Positions 27,991-37,159 of a DNA stretch of 64,000 nt are shown one piece after another. The notes below the pieces were generated by a model. The model saw only the letters and a program-made list of their open reading frames with translations. It did no database searches and was not told where the DNA came from. Position 1 is the first letter of the stretch, and the number at the start of each line of letters is the position of its first letter. The position numbers were made by a program, and so were the translations under genes. The DNA is from Deltaproteobacteria bacterium (GTDB lineage: Bacteria > Myxococcota_A > UBA9160 > UBA6930): positions 143,815 through 207,814 of the forward strand of contig VGRF01000002.1 in NCBI GenBank assembly GCA_016875395.1. Direction: 5' to 3'.

Positions 27991-30900
27991 TCAAAAGAGC
28001 GGCCCGAACACTACGGTCTGACTCGCCGCTCCGCTCGTCAGCCGCGCGATCACGAACTTCCCGCTCACGGTCGTCCCCGCCGGCAGCCTCGCGCGGAGCT
28101 TCACCTTCTTCGTCTTGCCCGCCTTGAGCGCGGGTGCCGAGCCTCCCCCGATCGCGGCGTCGCCCGGGTCCCACGAGTTGTCGTTCGAGAGATGGAAGCT
28201 GACTTGCGCAGGCGCCGAGACGCCCGCGATGACGTTGCGCACGAGCAGCTTGCCTTTGAGCTTGCACACCTGCGTCGACAACTTGCACTTGCTCGTGAGG
28301 TTCGCCCAAGTCGCTTGCAGGTCGGGGATCAGCGCTTGCTGCGAGATCTGCAGTGACAGCGCCCCGTTCGCTCCGTTCCAACCGTCGACCGCGATCGCGT
28401 AGGTCGTGCCGGCATTCGCGCGGAAGGAGACGGCGCTCTGCAGAGAGCTCAGGTCGACGTCGTCGTTCGAGGCGACGTGCGTGAGCGCAGCGATGTCCGT
28501 TCCCGTGTACACGCCGAGGAGTGTGTCGAAGACGCTGCCGGCGGTGTCGATGACGACATCCCCCGTGACCGGCGCAGTCCACGACCACCACAGCGAAACG
28601 CCGCCCGGTTGCCCTGCGTGAAGCGGCTCGCCGCTCTCCTTGGTGGCGGACGCGTTGTTCGCACTCGTGCTGGTGTTCTGTCCCGTGAGCGTGATGCGAC
28701 TCGCGAAAGCGTCGTTGCTCGGCGCCAGCGGCGGGACGAGATCGTCCCACCACAGGTCGTAGGAGTTGCCCGCCCCTCCGCCGACGTACGGGTAGGCGAC
28801 GACCACGAGGAAGTAGGTCCCGCCGCCTGCCGGCACGACCATGTCGATCTCCTCGCGATCTGCCGTCGAGGCCGAGGACGCCAGAATCTGGCCGGCCGCG
28901 TTCTCGAGGAACAAGTCGATGTTGCCCTCGCTGTTCCGGAGCTGAAGAGTCGCGACGACGCGCTCCTGTCCGGGCGAGACGTCGATGCGGTAGTAGTCGT
29001 CGTCGAGCTGGACGCCGGGCCCGTCGAGCGACGAGAGCCAGAAGCCTTCCCACGAGACACCGCCGTTGTCCCATGCCTCGGCGTAGTCGTCGTTCTCCTC
29101 GTACGCGTCGTCGGTGCTTCCGCCGAGCGGCGTCACCGTGAGCTGGATGTCGTATGCCGCGATCTCGTCGTCGTTGCCGAACTCGTCGACGAGCACGTAA
29201 TAAGTACCGGGCTGCAGCGCGTCGCCGCCCGCCTGCGTGCGCTCGATGCGCGAGTAGAGGCCTGCGCCGCTGTCGTCGTCGTATTCGAGCGCGCTGAGGT
29301 CTTGTGCGAACAGCCACATGCGCGTGTCGTCCACCGAGCCGCCGCCGCTCGTCTCGATCGCGACCTCGGCAGGCTGACTCAGCGAGAAGCGCGTGTAGTC
29401 GCCGTCGTTCGCCGGCCGGAGGCTGTGCGCCTGCGGCGCACCGGGCGCGAGCGGGACGGCCTGCGACGCGGTGTCGTCGGGCTCGTAGGCGTCCCCGATC
29501 GCGTGCGTCACGACTTGGAGCGAAAGGTTGTAGCTCGCGATCGCGGAGTTGTTGCCGAACTCGTCCACGCGCACGTAATAAGTTCCCGCAGGCAGCGCGT
29601 TGTTCTCGGCGCGGCTGCGGTCGATGCGCGAGAACAAGTTGGGCGAGCCGACATCGTCGTTGAACTCGATCTGATTCAGGTTGGCGTCGTAGAGCCACAT
29701 GCGTGTGTCGTCGCCCGCGGCCCCGGACGTTTCGATCACGACGTCCGCGCCGCCGAAGAGCGTGAAGCGCGCGTAGTCGACGTCGCTTGCGGGCACGATG
29801 CTGTGCGACTGCTGCGAGCCCGGCGCGATCGTGCGCGCAGCGGCCGGCGTGTCGTCCGGCTCGAAGCTGTCCGCGCCGAAGCCGCCCGCCGGCGCGTAGA
29901 GCGCGCGAATTCCCGCGATGTCGTCGGATGCGAGGTCGGTCCAGACTCCGCCGCCGTAATGCGGATACATCACGGCGCCGGGATCGGCGGAGTGGCCGAG
30001 CCCGAGCGCGTGGCCGAGCTCGTGCAGTGCGACCGAGTAGACGTCCATGCCCGGCCCGTGCGTCCAGAGCTCGTCCTCGTCGAAGTGCATGTCGCCGGCG
30101 ATCGGCTCCGGGTTCGGCGGCGACGGGAAGTACGCATGCGCGAGGACGCCGAACGGACCGTCGAACGGATTCGGGTCTCCGTGACTGCCACTCGCCCAGA
30201 GAATGTCGAGCGAGCGCGGGCGACCGCTCGAAGGCGCCTGCGACCAGGTGATCGCGGCATAGGCGCTCCACGTGTTCATCGCGCGCAACACTTCGGCCTG
30301 CTCGTTCGCGACGTCGGGCGTGCCGTTCAGGAAGATGTAGGACAGCGACGCACTGCCGAGGCCGAAGCCGTCCCAGCCGTTGCCGTTGGCGACGTAGTTC
30401 GCGACGGGGCCCTGCTCGGTGATCGCACCGGGGCACGTGTGCAGCGGCTGCATCGTCTCCACCGCCTTCGACGCGGGGTAGACGAAGCTGACTTCGTCGA
30501 GGCCAGCGAGCGCGTGGAGGCGGCTCGACTCGATCTCCACGAGCAGCGTGTTGCCGGTCAGGTGCGCGTGATGAATCGCGCGCCCGCCGGCGCGCTTCAC
30601 TGCGATGTCCGCGGCCGCCCGCTTCACACCGGGGAAGACATCGACGAGCACGCGCAACTTCTCGGGAACGGGCTTCTTCGGGACCGCGAGTTTGTCCGAG
30701 GCCCTCAGCTTCCCGGCCCAGCGGACCGCCGGAACGACAGTGGGTTCGAAACCCGCCGGCACGTACGCCGAGACCGCATTGCGCGGCACGAACTCGAGCA
30801 CCCGAACGCCACTCTTCTCGAGCGCGGCGATGCCCTCCTTCATGCGACCCTGCTCGAACTGGATCAGCAGGTGACGCGCAGCTTCACGCGCGCCGAGCGC

Positions 30901-31062
30901 CGCAGCCTTCGATGCGGGCGGCGGCACGAACGTGCGCGCCTTCAGCAGCAGCTCGTTCGGATCGGGGCTCGGCGCCTGCGCTGCCGCGAGAGCTGGCGTG
31001 AGCAAGAGCGCGAGGACGAGCGTTCGTGAGTGGGTGCGCACGGACAGCGAGGTGAACGCCAC
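27991..31062 (-). CDS. Secreted matrixin-type zinc metalloprotease with PPC repeats
   Basis: 1023-residue exported protease. From the GTG at 31062 (GGAGG, 5-nt spacer) it has a signal peptide ending in PALAAAQA, a propeptide-like domain (about 30-200), a matrixin catalytic domain with HELGHALGLGH and the Met-turn AVMYPHY, three bacterial pre-peptidase C-terminal (PPC) domains with the GTYYVRVDEFGN-type strand, a WWSWTAP-type PPC-like domain and a CARDB-like end. A TTG at 31095 is in frame but poorly placed. It is the intact paralogue of the next gene downstream. The likely role is extracellular protein degradation. Confidence 0.88.
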   Translation of the reverse strand: MAFTSLSVRTHSRTLVLALLLTPALAAAQAPSPDPNELLLKARTFVPPPASKAAALGAREAARHLLIQFEQGRMKEGIAALEKSGVRVLEFVPRNAVSAYVPAGFEPTVVPAVRWAGKLRASDKLAVPKKPVPEKLRVLVDVFPGVKRAAADIAVKRAGGRAIHHAHLTGNTLLVEIESSRLHALAGLDEVSFVYPASKAVETMQPLHTCPGAITEQGPVANYVANGNGWDGFGLGSASLSYIFLNGTPDVANEQAEVLRAMNTWSAYAAITWSQAPSSGRPRSLDILWASGSHGDPNPFDGPFGVLAHAYFPSPPNPEPIAGDMHFDEDELWTHGPGMDVYSVALHELGHALGLGHSADPGAVMYPHYGGGVWTDLASDDIAGIRALYAPAGGFGADSFEPDDTPAAARTIAPGSQQSHSIVPASDVDYARFTLFGGADVVIETSGAAGDDTRMWLYDANLNQIEFNDDVGSPNLFSRIDRSRAENNALPAGTYYVRVDEFGNNSAIASYNLSLQVVTHAIGDAYEPDDTASQAVPLAPGAPQAHSLRPANDGDYTRFSLSQPAEVAIETSGGGSVDDTRMWLFAQDLSALEYDDDSGAGLYSRIERTQAGGDALQPGTYYVLVDEFGNDDEIAAYDIQLTVTPLGGSTDDAYEENDDYAEAWDNGGVSWEGFWLSSLDGPGVQLDDDYYRIDVSPGQERVVATLQLRNSEGNIDLFLENAAGQILASSASTADREEIDMVVPAGGGTYFLVVVAYPYVGGGAGNSYDLWWDDLVPPLAPSNDAFASRITLTGQNTSTSANNASATKESGEPLHAGQPGGVSLWWSWTAPVTGDVVIDTAGSVFDTLLGVYTGTDIAALTHVASNDDVDLSSLQSAVSFRANAGTTYAIAVDGWNGANGALSLQISQQALIPDLQATWANLTSKCKLSTQVCKLKGKLLVRNVIAGVSAPAQVSFHLSNDNSWDPGDAAIGGGSAPALKAGKTKKVKLRARLPAGTTVSGKFVIARLTSGAASQTVVFGPLF

Positions 31063-31154
31063 AGCGGCCTCCGGTGGAGAACGCGCCTCTCGCAATCAGT
31101 TTATGACGCCGGCGGGGGCGCCGGGTGAGAGATCGTTCACAGGGCGGGGCGGAC

Positions 31155-31673
31155 TCAGTCCCGCTGACCGCGACTCGGGATCTTGCGCATCGCAAGCGAG
31201 AGGCCGAGCGCGGTGGCGAGCGTGCACGCGACGAATGCGATCAGCAGCGCAACGAATGGGCCCTGCGCGAGGCGCGGCGGAGCGTGCGTGTTCGCGTCGA
31301 CCAGGAGCGCGTGCATGGCGCCGAAGAACAGCGCGGCAGCGCCCGCCACGAAGTAGCCCGCCAAGGCGAGCCGCCGGAACAGCGTGTCCCTGAGCTCCGG
31401 CGTGAGCCACAGCTCGCGGTGCGGAACGTTCACGAAGCGGCTGAAGCGACGCGGAAGCCACGTGAACGCGCTCACCAGCACGAGCGGCAGCAGCGCGCTG
31501 AAGGCGACGAAGAAGACTCCGTACACGCGCCGCGTCATGAAGCCCTGCGCGGCGCCGCCGGCGCCGAAGTTCGAGGCCACGACCTCGGGCAAGCCTGCGA
31601 GTGAGCTCACGACGTAGGCGAGGCTCGCGGCCCAGGCCAAGGCGAACAGGTTGCGCGCCGTCTCGACTCGCAT
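31155..31673 (-). CDS. DUF1648-type membrane protein
   Basis: 172-residue inner-membrane protein with four predicted helices. The first loop, EVVASNFGAGGAAQGFMTRR, matches the DUF1648 pattern (P-x-H/N-F-x-x-x-G-x-P-x-G-x-x-x-K/R) present in SdpI-like and YfhL-like membrane proteins. The C-terminus is a further helix with a basic tail. It lies 18 bp after lutC on the same strand and may be its last operon member. Function is unknown. Confidence 0.7.
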   Translation of the reverse strand: MRVETARNLFALAWAASLAYVVSSLAGLPEVVASNFGAGGAAQGFMTRRVYGVFFVAFSALLPLVLVSAFTWLPRRFSRFVNVPHRELWLTPELRDTLFRRLALAGYFVAGAAALFFGAMHALLVDANTHAPPRLAQGPFVALLIAFVACTLATALGLSLAMRKIPSRGQRD

Positions 31674-31691
31674 GCTCTTCTCCCCGCGCTG

Positions 31692-32276
31692 TCATCGCAC
31701 GAGCACGACCGTGCACGAACATGGCCCATGTGCGCCGAGCACGAGCGCCTGCTCGATGTCGGCGGTCTTCGACGGGCCCGCGAGGAACCAGCCGAACGCG
31801 TGCGCTGAGGGCGAGATGCGCGCGTACGCGTCGTGCAGCGAGCCCACGAGCGCGGCTTCGTCCACCACGAGCACGAGCTGCTCCGCGAGCAGCGCGGCTG
31901 CACGCTCCAGCGGTGAGCGCGGCGCGTGCCACAGCGCGCCGTTCTCGGCGACGGCGAGGGCGCCGCGCAGCACCGCGACGTCGAGCGCCGCGAGCTCGTG
32001 CGGCTCGCGAGCTGTCAGGGCGCAGCCGCGCGCAGCCAGCTCGGGCAGCTCGCTCCACACGTGCGCCGCGCTCGCGCTGAGGCGCGCGAGCTCGCTGCCG
32101 AGTGCGCTCGCTGCGCAGCGCACGAGCTCTCCGCCCGCCGCAGCGAGGCTCGCGCCGAACGTCTCGGCGCTCGCGTCGAGGCGCGGCGCGGCGTAGGCGG
32201 CGCGAGGCGAACTCGGCCGCGCTGCGGATGCCGCGCGCATCGCGGCGAAGATCGCAGCGCGGCTCGCGTCACTCAC
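31692..32276 (-). CDS. lutC: Lactate utilization protein C (LUD domain)
   Basis: 194-residue LUD-domain protein, third subunit of the LutABC L-lactate oxidation complex. Seen: AVAENGALW in the middle and the conserved C-terminal GPSKTADIEQALVLGAHGP followed by a hydrophobic strand. The GTG at 32276 overlaps the lutB end by 8 bp. The N-terminal third is alanine-rich and diverged. Confidence 0.88.
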   Translation of the reverse strand: MSDASRAAIFAAMRAASAARPSSPRAAYAAPRLDASAETFGASLAAAGGELVRCAASALGSELARLSASAAHVWSELPELAARGCALTAREPHELAALDVAVLRGALAVAENGALWHAPRSPLERAAALLAEQLVLVVDEAALVGSLHDAYARISPSAHAFGWFLAGPSKTADIEQALVLGAHGPCSCTVVLVR

Positions 32277-33639
32277 GCTCGCGGCTCCGCTTTTCGTACA
32301 GCGCGCGGAAGCTCTCGCGCGGCAGCGGCGGCAGCTCGCGCCCGCGCGTCCAGGGCGCAGCGATGTGCGCGGCGGCGCCGGGCAGCGCGCGCCCAAGAGC
32401 TCGCGCGAGCGCGCCCGCCGCCGCGAACAGCGCGGGCCGCTCGAGCACGAAGCGCGCCAGCGACGTCGCGCCGCGCCAGCGCGCGCCGCGCAGTCCGCGC
32501 GCGGTCAGCTCGCCGCGCCACGTCAGCAGCTGGTGGTGCAGGGGGACGCGCACGGGGCACACCTCGCTGCACGAGCCGCACAGGCTGCACGCGTGCGGCA
32601 GGCTCGCGTGCGCTGCGGCGTCGCGCGCCGGTGCGAGCACCGAGCCGATCGGCCCGGCGACCGCCACCTGATAACTGTGACCGCCGCTGCGGCGATACAC
32701 CGGACACGTGTTGAGGCACGCGGCGCAGCGGATGCACGCGAGCGCCTCCCAGAACGACGGATGCGCGAGCAGGCGCGAGCGCCCGTTGTCGACCACGACG
32801 ATGTGCTGCTCGCGATCCGGTGCGAGGGGCCCGTGGTAGTGCGAGGTGTAGACCGAGAGCGCCTGCCCCGTCGCCGAGCGCGCGAGCAGGCGTAGGAACA
32901 CGGGCAGGTCGGCGATGCGCGGCACGATCTTTTCGAGCCCGACGCTCGCGATGTGCAGCTTCGGCAGCGTCGTGCCGAGGTCGGCGTTGCCCTCGTTCGT
33001 GACGACGACGAAGCCGCCGCTCTCGGCTACCGCGAAGTTCACGCCCGTGATGCCCGCCTGCGCCGCGAGGAGGCGTGCGCGCAGATCGCGGCGCGCGACG
33101 CGCGTGAGCTCCGTCGGATCGCTGAGTCCCGGCGCGCTGCCCATCTCGCGCGCGAACAGCTCGCCGATCTCCTCCTTCTTGAGGTGGATCGCCGGCATCA
33201 CGATGTGGCTCGGCGGCTCGCGGCGCAGCTGCACGATGCGTTCGCCCAGATCGGTGTCGATCACCTCGACGCCGTGCGCCTCGAGGTGCTCGTTGAGCGC
33301 GCACTCCTCGGTGAGCATCGACTTGCTCTTCACGACGCGCGTCGCGCCGTGCCTCCGTAACAACTCGAGCACGATCGCGTCGTGCTCCGCGGCGTCGCGC
33401 GCCCAGTGCACGACGGCGCCGCGCTGCTTCGCGTTCGCCTCGAACTGCTCCCACAGCGCGGGCAAGCGCGCGAGCGCATCGCGCTTGATCGCGGCGGCTT
33501 CGTCGCGCAGCGCCTCCCAGTCGGGCACGGAGTCCGCGGCGCGATCGCGCTTCGTGCGCACGAACCAGAGCGCTTGGTCGTGCCATGTCGTGCGAGTGGA
33601 GTCGGCCACGAACGCGGACGCGCGCTGTGCGTGGCTCAC
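32269..33639 (-). CDS. lutB: Lactate utilization protein B (LUD domain, two [4Fe-4S] clusters)
   Basis: 456-residue iron-sulfur subunit of LutABC. An N-terminal LUD domain (KSKSMLTEECALNEHLEAHG, then AESGGFVVVTNEGNADLGTT) is followed by two ferredoxin-type motifs, CIRCAACLNTCPVY (about residue 300) and CSLCGSCSEVCPV (about 350). LutB oxidises L-lactate to pyruvate with LutA and LutC and feeds electrons to the respiratory chain. The GTG at 33639 overlaps the lutA stop by 4 bp. Confidence 0.93.
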   Translation of the reverse strand: MSHAQRASAFVADSTRTTWHDQALWFVRTKRDRAADSVPDWEALRDEAAAIKRDALARLPALWEQFEANAKQRGAVVHWARDAAEHDAIVLELLRRHGATRVVKSKSMLTEECALNEHLEAHGVEVIDTDLGERIVQLRREPPSHIVMPAIHLKKEEIGELFAREMGSAPGLSDPTELTRVARRDLRARLLAAQAGITGVNFAVAESGGFVVVTNEGNADLGTTLPKLHIASVGLEKIVPRIADLPVFLRLLARSATGQALSVYTSHYHGPLAPDREQHIVVVDNGRSRLLAHPSFWEALACIRCAACLNTCPVYRRSGGHSYQVAVAGPIGSVLAPARDAAAHASLPHACSLCGSCSEVCPVRVPLHHQLLTWRGELTARGLRGARWRGATSLARFVLERPALFAAAGALARALGRALPGAAAHIAAPWTRGRELPPLPRESFRALYEKRSRERE

Positions 33640-34379
33640 GGTTGCGCGCGCCCCGCGAGGATCTCCGCGACGTGGTGCACGCGCAGCGGCAGCGCGCGGC
33701 GCCTTGCCACGCCTTCGAGATGCATCAGGCACGAGATGTCCGTCGAGGTCACGACCTCGGCGCGCGCGGCCGCGTGATCCGCGAGCCGGTCGAGCGCCAT
33801 GCGGCACGACACGGCTTCTTCTTCCACTGCGAACACGCCGCCGAAGCCGCAGCACTCGTCGGCGCGCGCGAGCGGGGTGAGCTCGACGCCAGGCACGCGC
33901 AGGAGCAACTCGCGCGCAGGATCGCTGCGCGGCGCCGCGCGCGACTCGCTGGGCGCGCCGAGGCGCAGCTCGCGCAGTGCGTGGCAGCTCGCGTGCAGGG
34001 CGACTCGACGCGGGAACGCGGGGGCGCTCGGCGCGATGCCGCGCGCGTGGAGGAACTCGCACAGCTCGAACACGCGCGGAGCGAGCGCGCGCGCTTCCTG
34101 CGCGGGGAAGAGGTGCGCGAGATGGCTGCGCAGCGTCGCCGCGCAGCTGCCCGACGGCGCGACCACCGCCTCGAAGCGCGCGAACACGCGCACGAAGCGC
34201 TCGGCGAGCTTCGCCGCTTCCATGGGCGCGCCTGCCGTCAGCAGCGGTTGGCCGCAGCAGGTTTGCTCCCGCGGAAACTCGACGCTGCAGCCGCCGCGCT
34301 CCAGCAAGTCGAGCGCCGCGAGCCCGACTTCGGGCCGCAGCTGGTCGACATAACAAGGCACGAACAGGGCGACGCGCAC
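33636..34379 (-). CDS. lutA: Lactate utilization protein A (CCG-domain Fe-S protein)
   Basis: 247-residue protein with the two CCG domains of the LutA/GlpC/heterodisulfide reductase-type family: MRVALFVPCYVD at the start, QTCCGQP, LHASCHAL and DECCGFGG with the trailing SCLMHLEG. First gene of lutABC. It is divergent from the outer-membrane protein gene, with 55 bp between the two starts. Together the three genes support growth on L-lactate. Confidence 0.93.
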   Translation of the reverse strand: MRVALFVPCYVDQLRPEVGLAALDLLERGGCSVEFPREQTCCGQPLLTAGAPMEAAKLAERFVRVFARFEAVVAPSGSCAATLRSHLAHLFPAQEARALAPRVFELCEFLHARGIAPSAPAFPRRVALHASCHALRELRLGAPSESRAAPRSDPARELLLRVPGVELTPLARADECCGFGGVFAVEEEAVSCRMALDRLADHAAARAEVVTSTDISCLMHLEGVARRRALPLRVHHVAEILAGRAQP

Positions 34380-34434
34380 GGCGTCACGCTAGCCCGGCGC
34401 GGCTACGGCGTATGCTGCGCGAAGCGAGGTGTGC

Positions 34435-35334
34435 ATGCGCAGGCCGTGCGCGCTGACGACGATTGCGCTGATGGTTCTCGTGCAGAGAGCGCGCGCCGAG
34501 GATCGAGCGTGGACCGACGGCTTGCGCGCGCGACTCTCCGTCGACGGTGTTCACAGCGTCGACTACGGCGCCGCCGAGGTGAGCTTCGTGCGCGCGCACG
34601 GGCTCGTCTCGCTCGAAGGCCCGCTCTCGGACGACTGGGTCGGCGCGGCCTCCTGGTCGCTCGAGTACGAAGGGCCGCGCTACGAGGACGAAGGGGCATT
34701 TCTGCCGGGCGGCGCGGCGCCGCGCGACCTCGTCGAGTCGACCTTTCGCATCGGCGCGCGCCGCCGCGTGACCGATCATTGGTGGCTCGGCGCGCAGCCG
34801 TATCTGTCGGCCAAGCTCGAAGTGGGCGCCGACCTCGAGGATGGGCTGAAGGGCGGCAGCGTGTTCGTGGTCGGCTACACGCACAGCGACGACCTCGAGA
34901 TCCTCGCCGGCATAAAGCTCGGCACGAAGCTCGATCGCAGCGGCGCCTTCGTGTGGCCGTACCTGCGCGTGCGCTGGCAGATTCGCGACGACCTGCAGCT
35001 GCGCCTCGACAGCGCGACGCTGCGCCTCGCGTACGAGCTCAGCGACGACCTCGACCTGATCGCGTTCGCCGGCGGGCGCACCGATCGCTACCGCCTCGAT
35101 GCGAGCGACGGGCCCGCCGTCGGTCCGGCGCCCGCGACGTTCAGCCTCACCGAGATTTCCGCGGGAGCCGGCGCCCGCGTTCAGCTGAGCCCGCGCGTGC
35201 GGCTCGCCGCGAACGCGGGCCTCTCGTTCTGGCAGCGCATTCGCATCGCCGATCGCGACGCCGATCGCCTCGCAAGCCGCTCGACGCACGATCCGGCGCC
35301 GTTCCTCACGCTCCAGCTGGAGTCGCGCTTCTAA
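34435..35334 (+). CDS. Outer-membrane beta-barrel protein
   Basis: About 299 residues from the ATG at 34435 (a GTG two codons upstream is possible). A signal peptide ending RARAE is followed by alternating amphipathic strands rich in Tyr/Trp and Leu-x-Leu, with the terminal LQLESRF ending in Phe, the signature of BAM-inserted barrels. Resembles DUF6268-type outer-membrane proteins. No enzyme or transport motif is visible. It is flanked by lutA (divergent) and coaE. Confidence 0.72.
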   Translation: MRRPCALTTIALMVLVQRARAEDRAWTDGLRARLSVDGVHSVDYGAAEVSFVRAHGLVSLEGPLSDDWVGAASWSLEYEGPRYEDEGAFLPGGAAPRDLVESTFRIGARRRVTDHWWLGAQPYLSAKLEVGADLEDGLKGGSVFVVGYTHSDDLEILAGIKLGTKLDRSGAFVWPYLRVRWQIRDDLQLRLDSATLRLAYELSDDLDLIAFAGGRTDRYRLDASDGPAVGPAPATFSLTEISAGAGARVQLSPRVRLAANAGLSFWQRIRIADRDADRLASRSTHDPAPFLTLQLESRF

Positions 35335-35436
35335 CAAGCCGAGCGCGGCGGCCGGTCGTCGCAGCGCGGCAGCGGAGCCGATACCCTGCCGCCCTTCGCG
35401 ACACCCACACGAAGCGGGGTTGCAGGAGCGCAGCGC

Positions 35437-36051
35437 TTGCTCGTACTCGGCCTCACAGGCGGAATCGCTTCCGGCAAGTCGACGGTCGCGAAGCACCTCG
35501 CGCAGCGCGGCGCGCGCGTCATCGACGCGGACAAGCTCGGTCACCGCGCCTACGAGCCCGGCACGCAGGCGCATCGCGAGGTGATCGCCGCGTTCGGCCC
35601 CGAGGTGCGCGCGGCGGACGGCACGATCGATCGCGCGGCGCTCGGCGCGCGCGTGTTCGGCAAGCCCGCCGAGCTGAAGCGCCTCACCGACATCGTGTGG
35701 CCCGAGATTCGGCGCCTTGCGGAGAAGGAGATCGCGGCCATCCGCGCGAGCGACGCGCGCGCGGTGGTCGTGCTCGAGGCGGCGGTGCTGTTCGAGGCGG
35801 GCTGGGAGCCGCTCGTCGACGAGATCTGGGTCGCCGTCGTGGAGCGCGCGGTCGCGGTCGCGCGCGCGGTCGCGCGCGGCGGCCTGAGCGCGGCGCAGGT
35901 CGAAGCGCGCATCGACTCGCAGCTCGGGAACGGCGAGCGCAAGAAGCGCGCGCACGTCGTGCTCGACAACTCCGGCGACGAGGCCGCGCTCGTGCTTCAG
36001 CTCGATGCGCAGTGGCCGCGCGTCGCGGAAGCGGCGAGGGCGCGCGCGTGA
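35437..36051 (+). CDS. coaE: Dephospho-CoA kinase
   Basis: Last step of coenzyme A synthesis: phosphorylates the 3'-OH of dephospho-CoA. The 204-residue protein has the P-loop GGIASGKST (8-16), DADKLGHRAYEPG, and the lid segment RIDSQL with nearby basic residues. The TTG start at 35437 has GGAG upstream with an 8-nt spacer and opens straight into the beta-strand before the P-loop. It overlaps the PHP-domain gene by 4 bp (GTGA). Confidence 0.94.
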   Translation: MLVLGLTGGIASGKSTVAKHLAQRGARVIDADKLGHRAYEPGTQAHREVIAAFGPEVRAADGTIDRAALGARVFGKPAELKRLTDIVWPEIRRLAEKEIAAIRASDARAVVVLEAAVLFEAGWEPLVDEIWVAVVERAVAVARAVARGGLSAAQVEARIDSQLGNGERKKRAHVVLDNSGDEAALVLQLDAQWPRVAEAARARA

Positions 36052-36683
36052 TCCTCGATCTGCACTCGCACTCGGTGAAGAGCGACGACGGCCGCGCGCA
36101 GGTCGAGAACTACTGCCTGTGGATCCGCAAGCGCGAGCTGCCGATCGACGGCTTCGTGCTCACCGAGCATCGTCAGTGGGACGGCGACTCGGACTACTCC
36201 GCGCTCGCGCAGCAGCACGGCCTCACGATCCTGAAGGCGAGCGAGGTCGAGACCGAGTACGGCCACGTGCTGGTGTTCGGCGTGACCGACGCGCTGACGC
36301 GCGCCTTCGACTTCCGCGACATCCGGCTGCCGCTCGCGCGCGTGCTCGACGAGAGCGAGCGCCACGGCGCCGTCGCGGTGCCGTGTCATCCGGGCCGCCC
36401 GCGCGTGGGAATGTGCGCGCACGCAGAGAAGCTCGGTGTGCCCGCGGGCGTGCGAATCATCGAGACGCTGAACGGCGGCAGCCGCGGCACCGAGGACGAA
36501 GACGCGCGGGCGATGGCCGAGCGCATGGGCTACCTCGGCATCGGCGGCAGCGACGCGCACATCGTCAGCCACATCGGCCGCTGCGCGACGCGCTTTCCGA
36601 GCGCGTTGCGCAGCGAAGGCGAGCTCGTCGAGGCGCTGCGCGCCGGAGAATTCGAGGCGATCTCGTGGAAATCGAAGAGCTGA
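36048..36683 (+). CDS. PHP-domain metal-dependent phosphoesterase
   Basis: 211-residue protein with the PHP metal-site series: LDLHSHS (residues 3-9), LTEH (38-41), E68 in ASEVETE, a CHPGRPR loop and GGSDAH near the end. PHP proteins hydrolyse phosphoesters such as AMP, histidinol phosphate or 3',5'-bisphosphate nucleotides; this one is closest to stand-alone PHP hydrolases and has no assigned substrate. The GTG start overlaps coaE, and the 3' end overlaps the MaoC gene by 19 bp. Confidence 0.85.
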   Translation: MILDLHSHSVKSDDGRAQVENYCLWIRKRELPIDGFVLTEHRQWDGDSDYSALAQQHGLTILKASEVETEYGHVLVFGVTDALTRAFDFRDIRLPLARVLDESERHGAVAVPCHPGRPRVGMCAHAEKLGVPAGVRIIETLNGGSRGTEDEDARAMAERMGYLGIGGSDAHIVSHIGRCATRFPSALRSEGELVEALRAGEFEAISWKSKS

Positions 36684-37159
36684 AGGCGAAGTACCTCAAC
36701 AAGGAGTTCGACGAGAAGGACTTCCCGGTGCGCGCGGAGGCGATGGTCGACTTCGCCGTCTCCGTGGGCGAGACCGCGCCGTACTACACCGACCCGTCGC
36801 ATCCCGACTTTCGCGCGGTGCCGACGTTCCCCGCGCGCTTCCACGGGCGCCGCATGCTGCCTGCCGACTTCCCGAAGATCGGCTTGCCGCTCGACGGCGG
36901 GAAGGCGGTGATGCCGCAGGCGCCGATTCGCGCCGGCGTCACGCTCGTGGGCAAGAGCCACCTGCACGAGATCTACGAGAAGACGGGCCGCACGGGCCGC
37001 ATGATCTTCCTGATCTCGCGCATGGAAGTGTTCCACCACGACGGGCACCTCGTGTCGATCGTCGACTCGCGCCAAGTGATTCGGGAGCGACCGCCGGGTG
37101 CGGAGCCGGCGCACGGCTGGGGACCGCCGCCCGGCGGCGACAAGGGGAGCGCGCGATGA
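36665..37159 (+). CDS. MaoC-like (FAS1_DH-region) dehydratase N-domain protein
   Basis: 164-residue hotdog-fold protein, starting at a GTG inside the PHP gene with GAGG upstream. It begins ELKAKYLNKEF and has DFAVSVGETAPYYTDP then PTFPARFHGR, the pattern of MaoC-N/FAS1-type dehydratases such as HadA/HadC. The C-terminal tail is proline- and glycine-rich (PPPGGDKGS). It overlaps the next MaoC gene by ATGA, so the two likely form a heteromeric (R)-3-hydroxyacyl dehydratase. Confidence 0.78.
   Translation: MEIEELKAKYLNKEFDEKDFPVRAEAMVDFAVSVGETAPYYTDPSHPDFRAVPTFPARFHGRRMLPADFPKIGLPLDGGKAVMPQAPIRAGVTLVGKSHLHEIYEKTGRTGRMIFLISRMEVFHHDGHLVSIVDSRQVIRERPPGAEPAHGWGPPPGGDKGSAR

Noticed and set aside
24851..28021. 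A 1056-codon open frame on the plus strand opposite the protease genes
   Set aside because: Composition is Arg/Val/Glu-rich without domains; the minus strand encodes the protease domains, signal peptides and zinc motifs.
30735..30760. GGTTCGAAACCC resembling a tRNA T-arm
   Set aside because: It lies inside the coding frame of the protease with no acceptor or anticodon stem around it; no tRNA was found.
34384..35955. A 523-codon minus-strand frame opposite the outer-membrane protein and coaE
   Set aside because: Arg/Ala/Glu-rich; plus-strand genes have clear family motifs.
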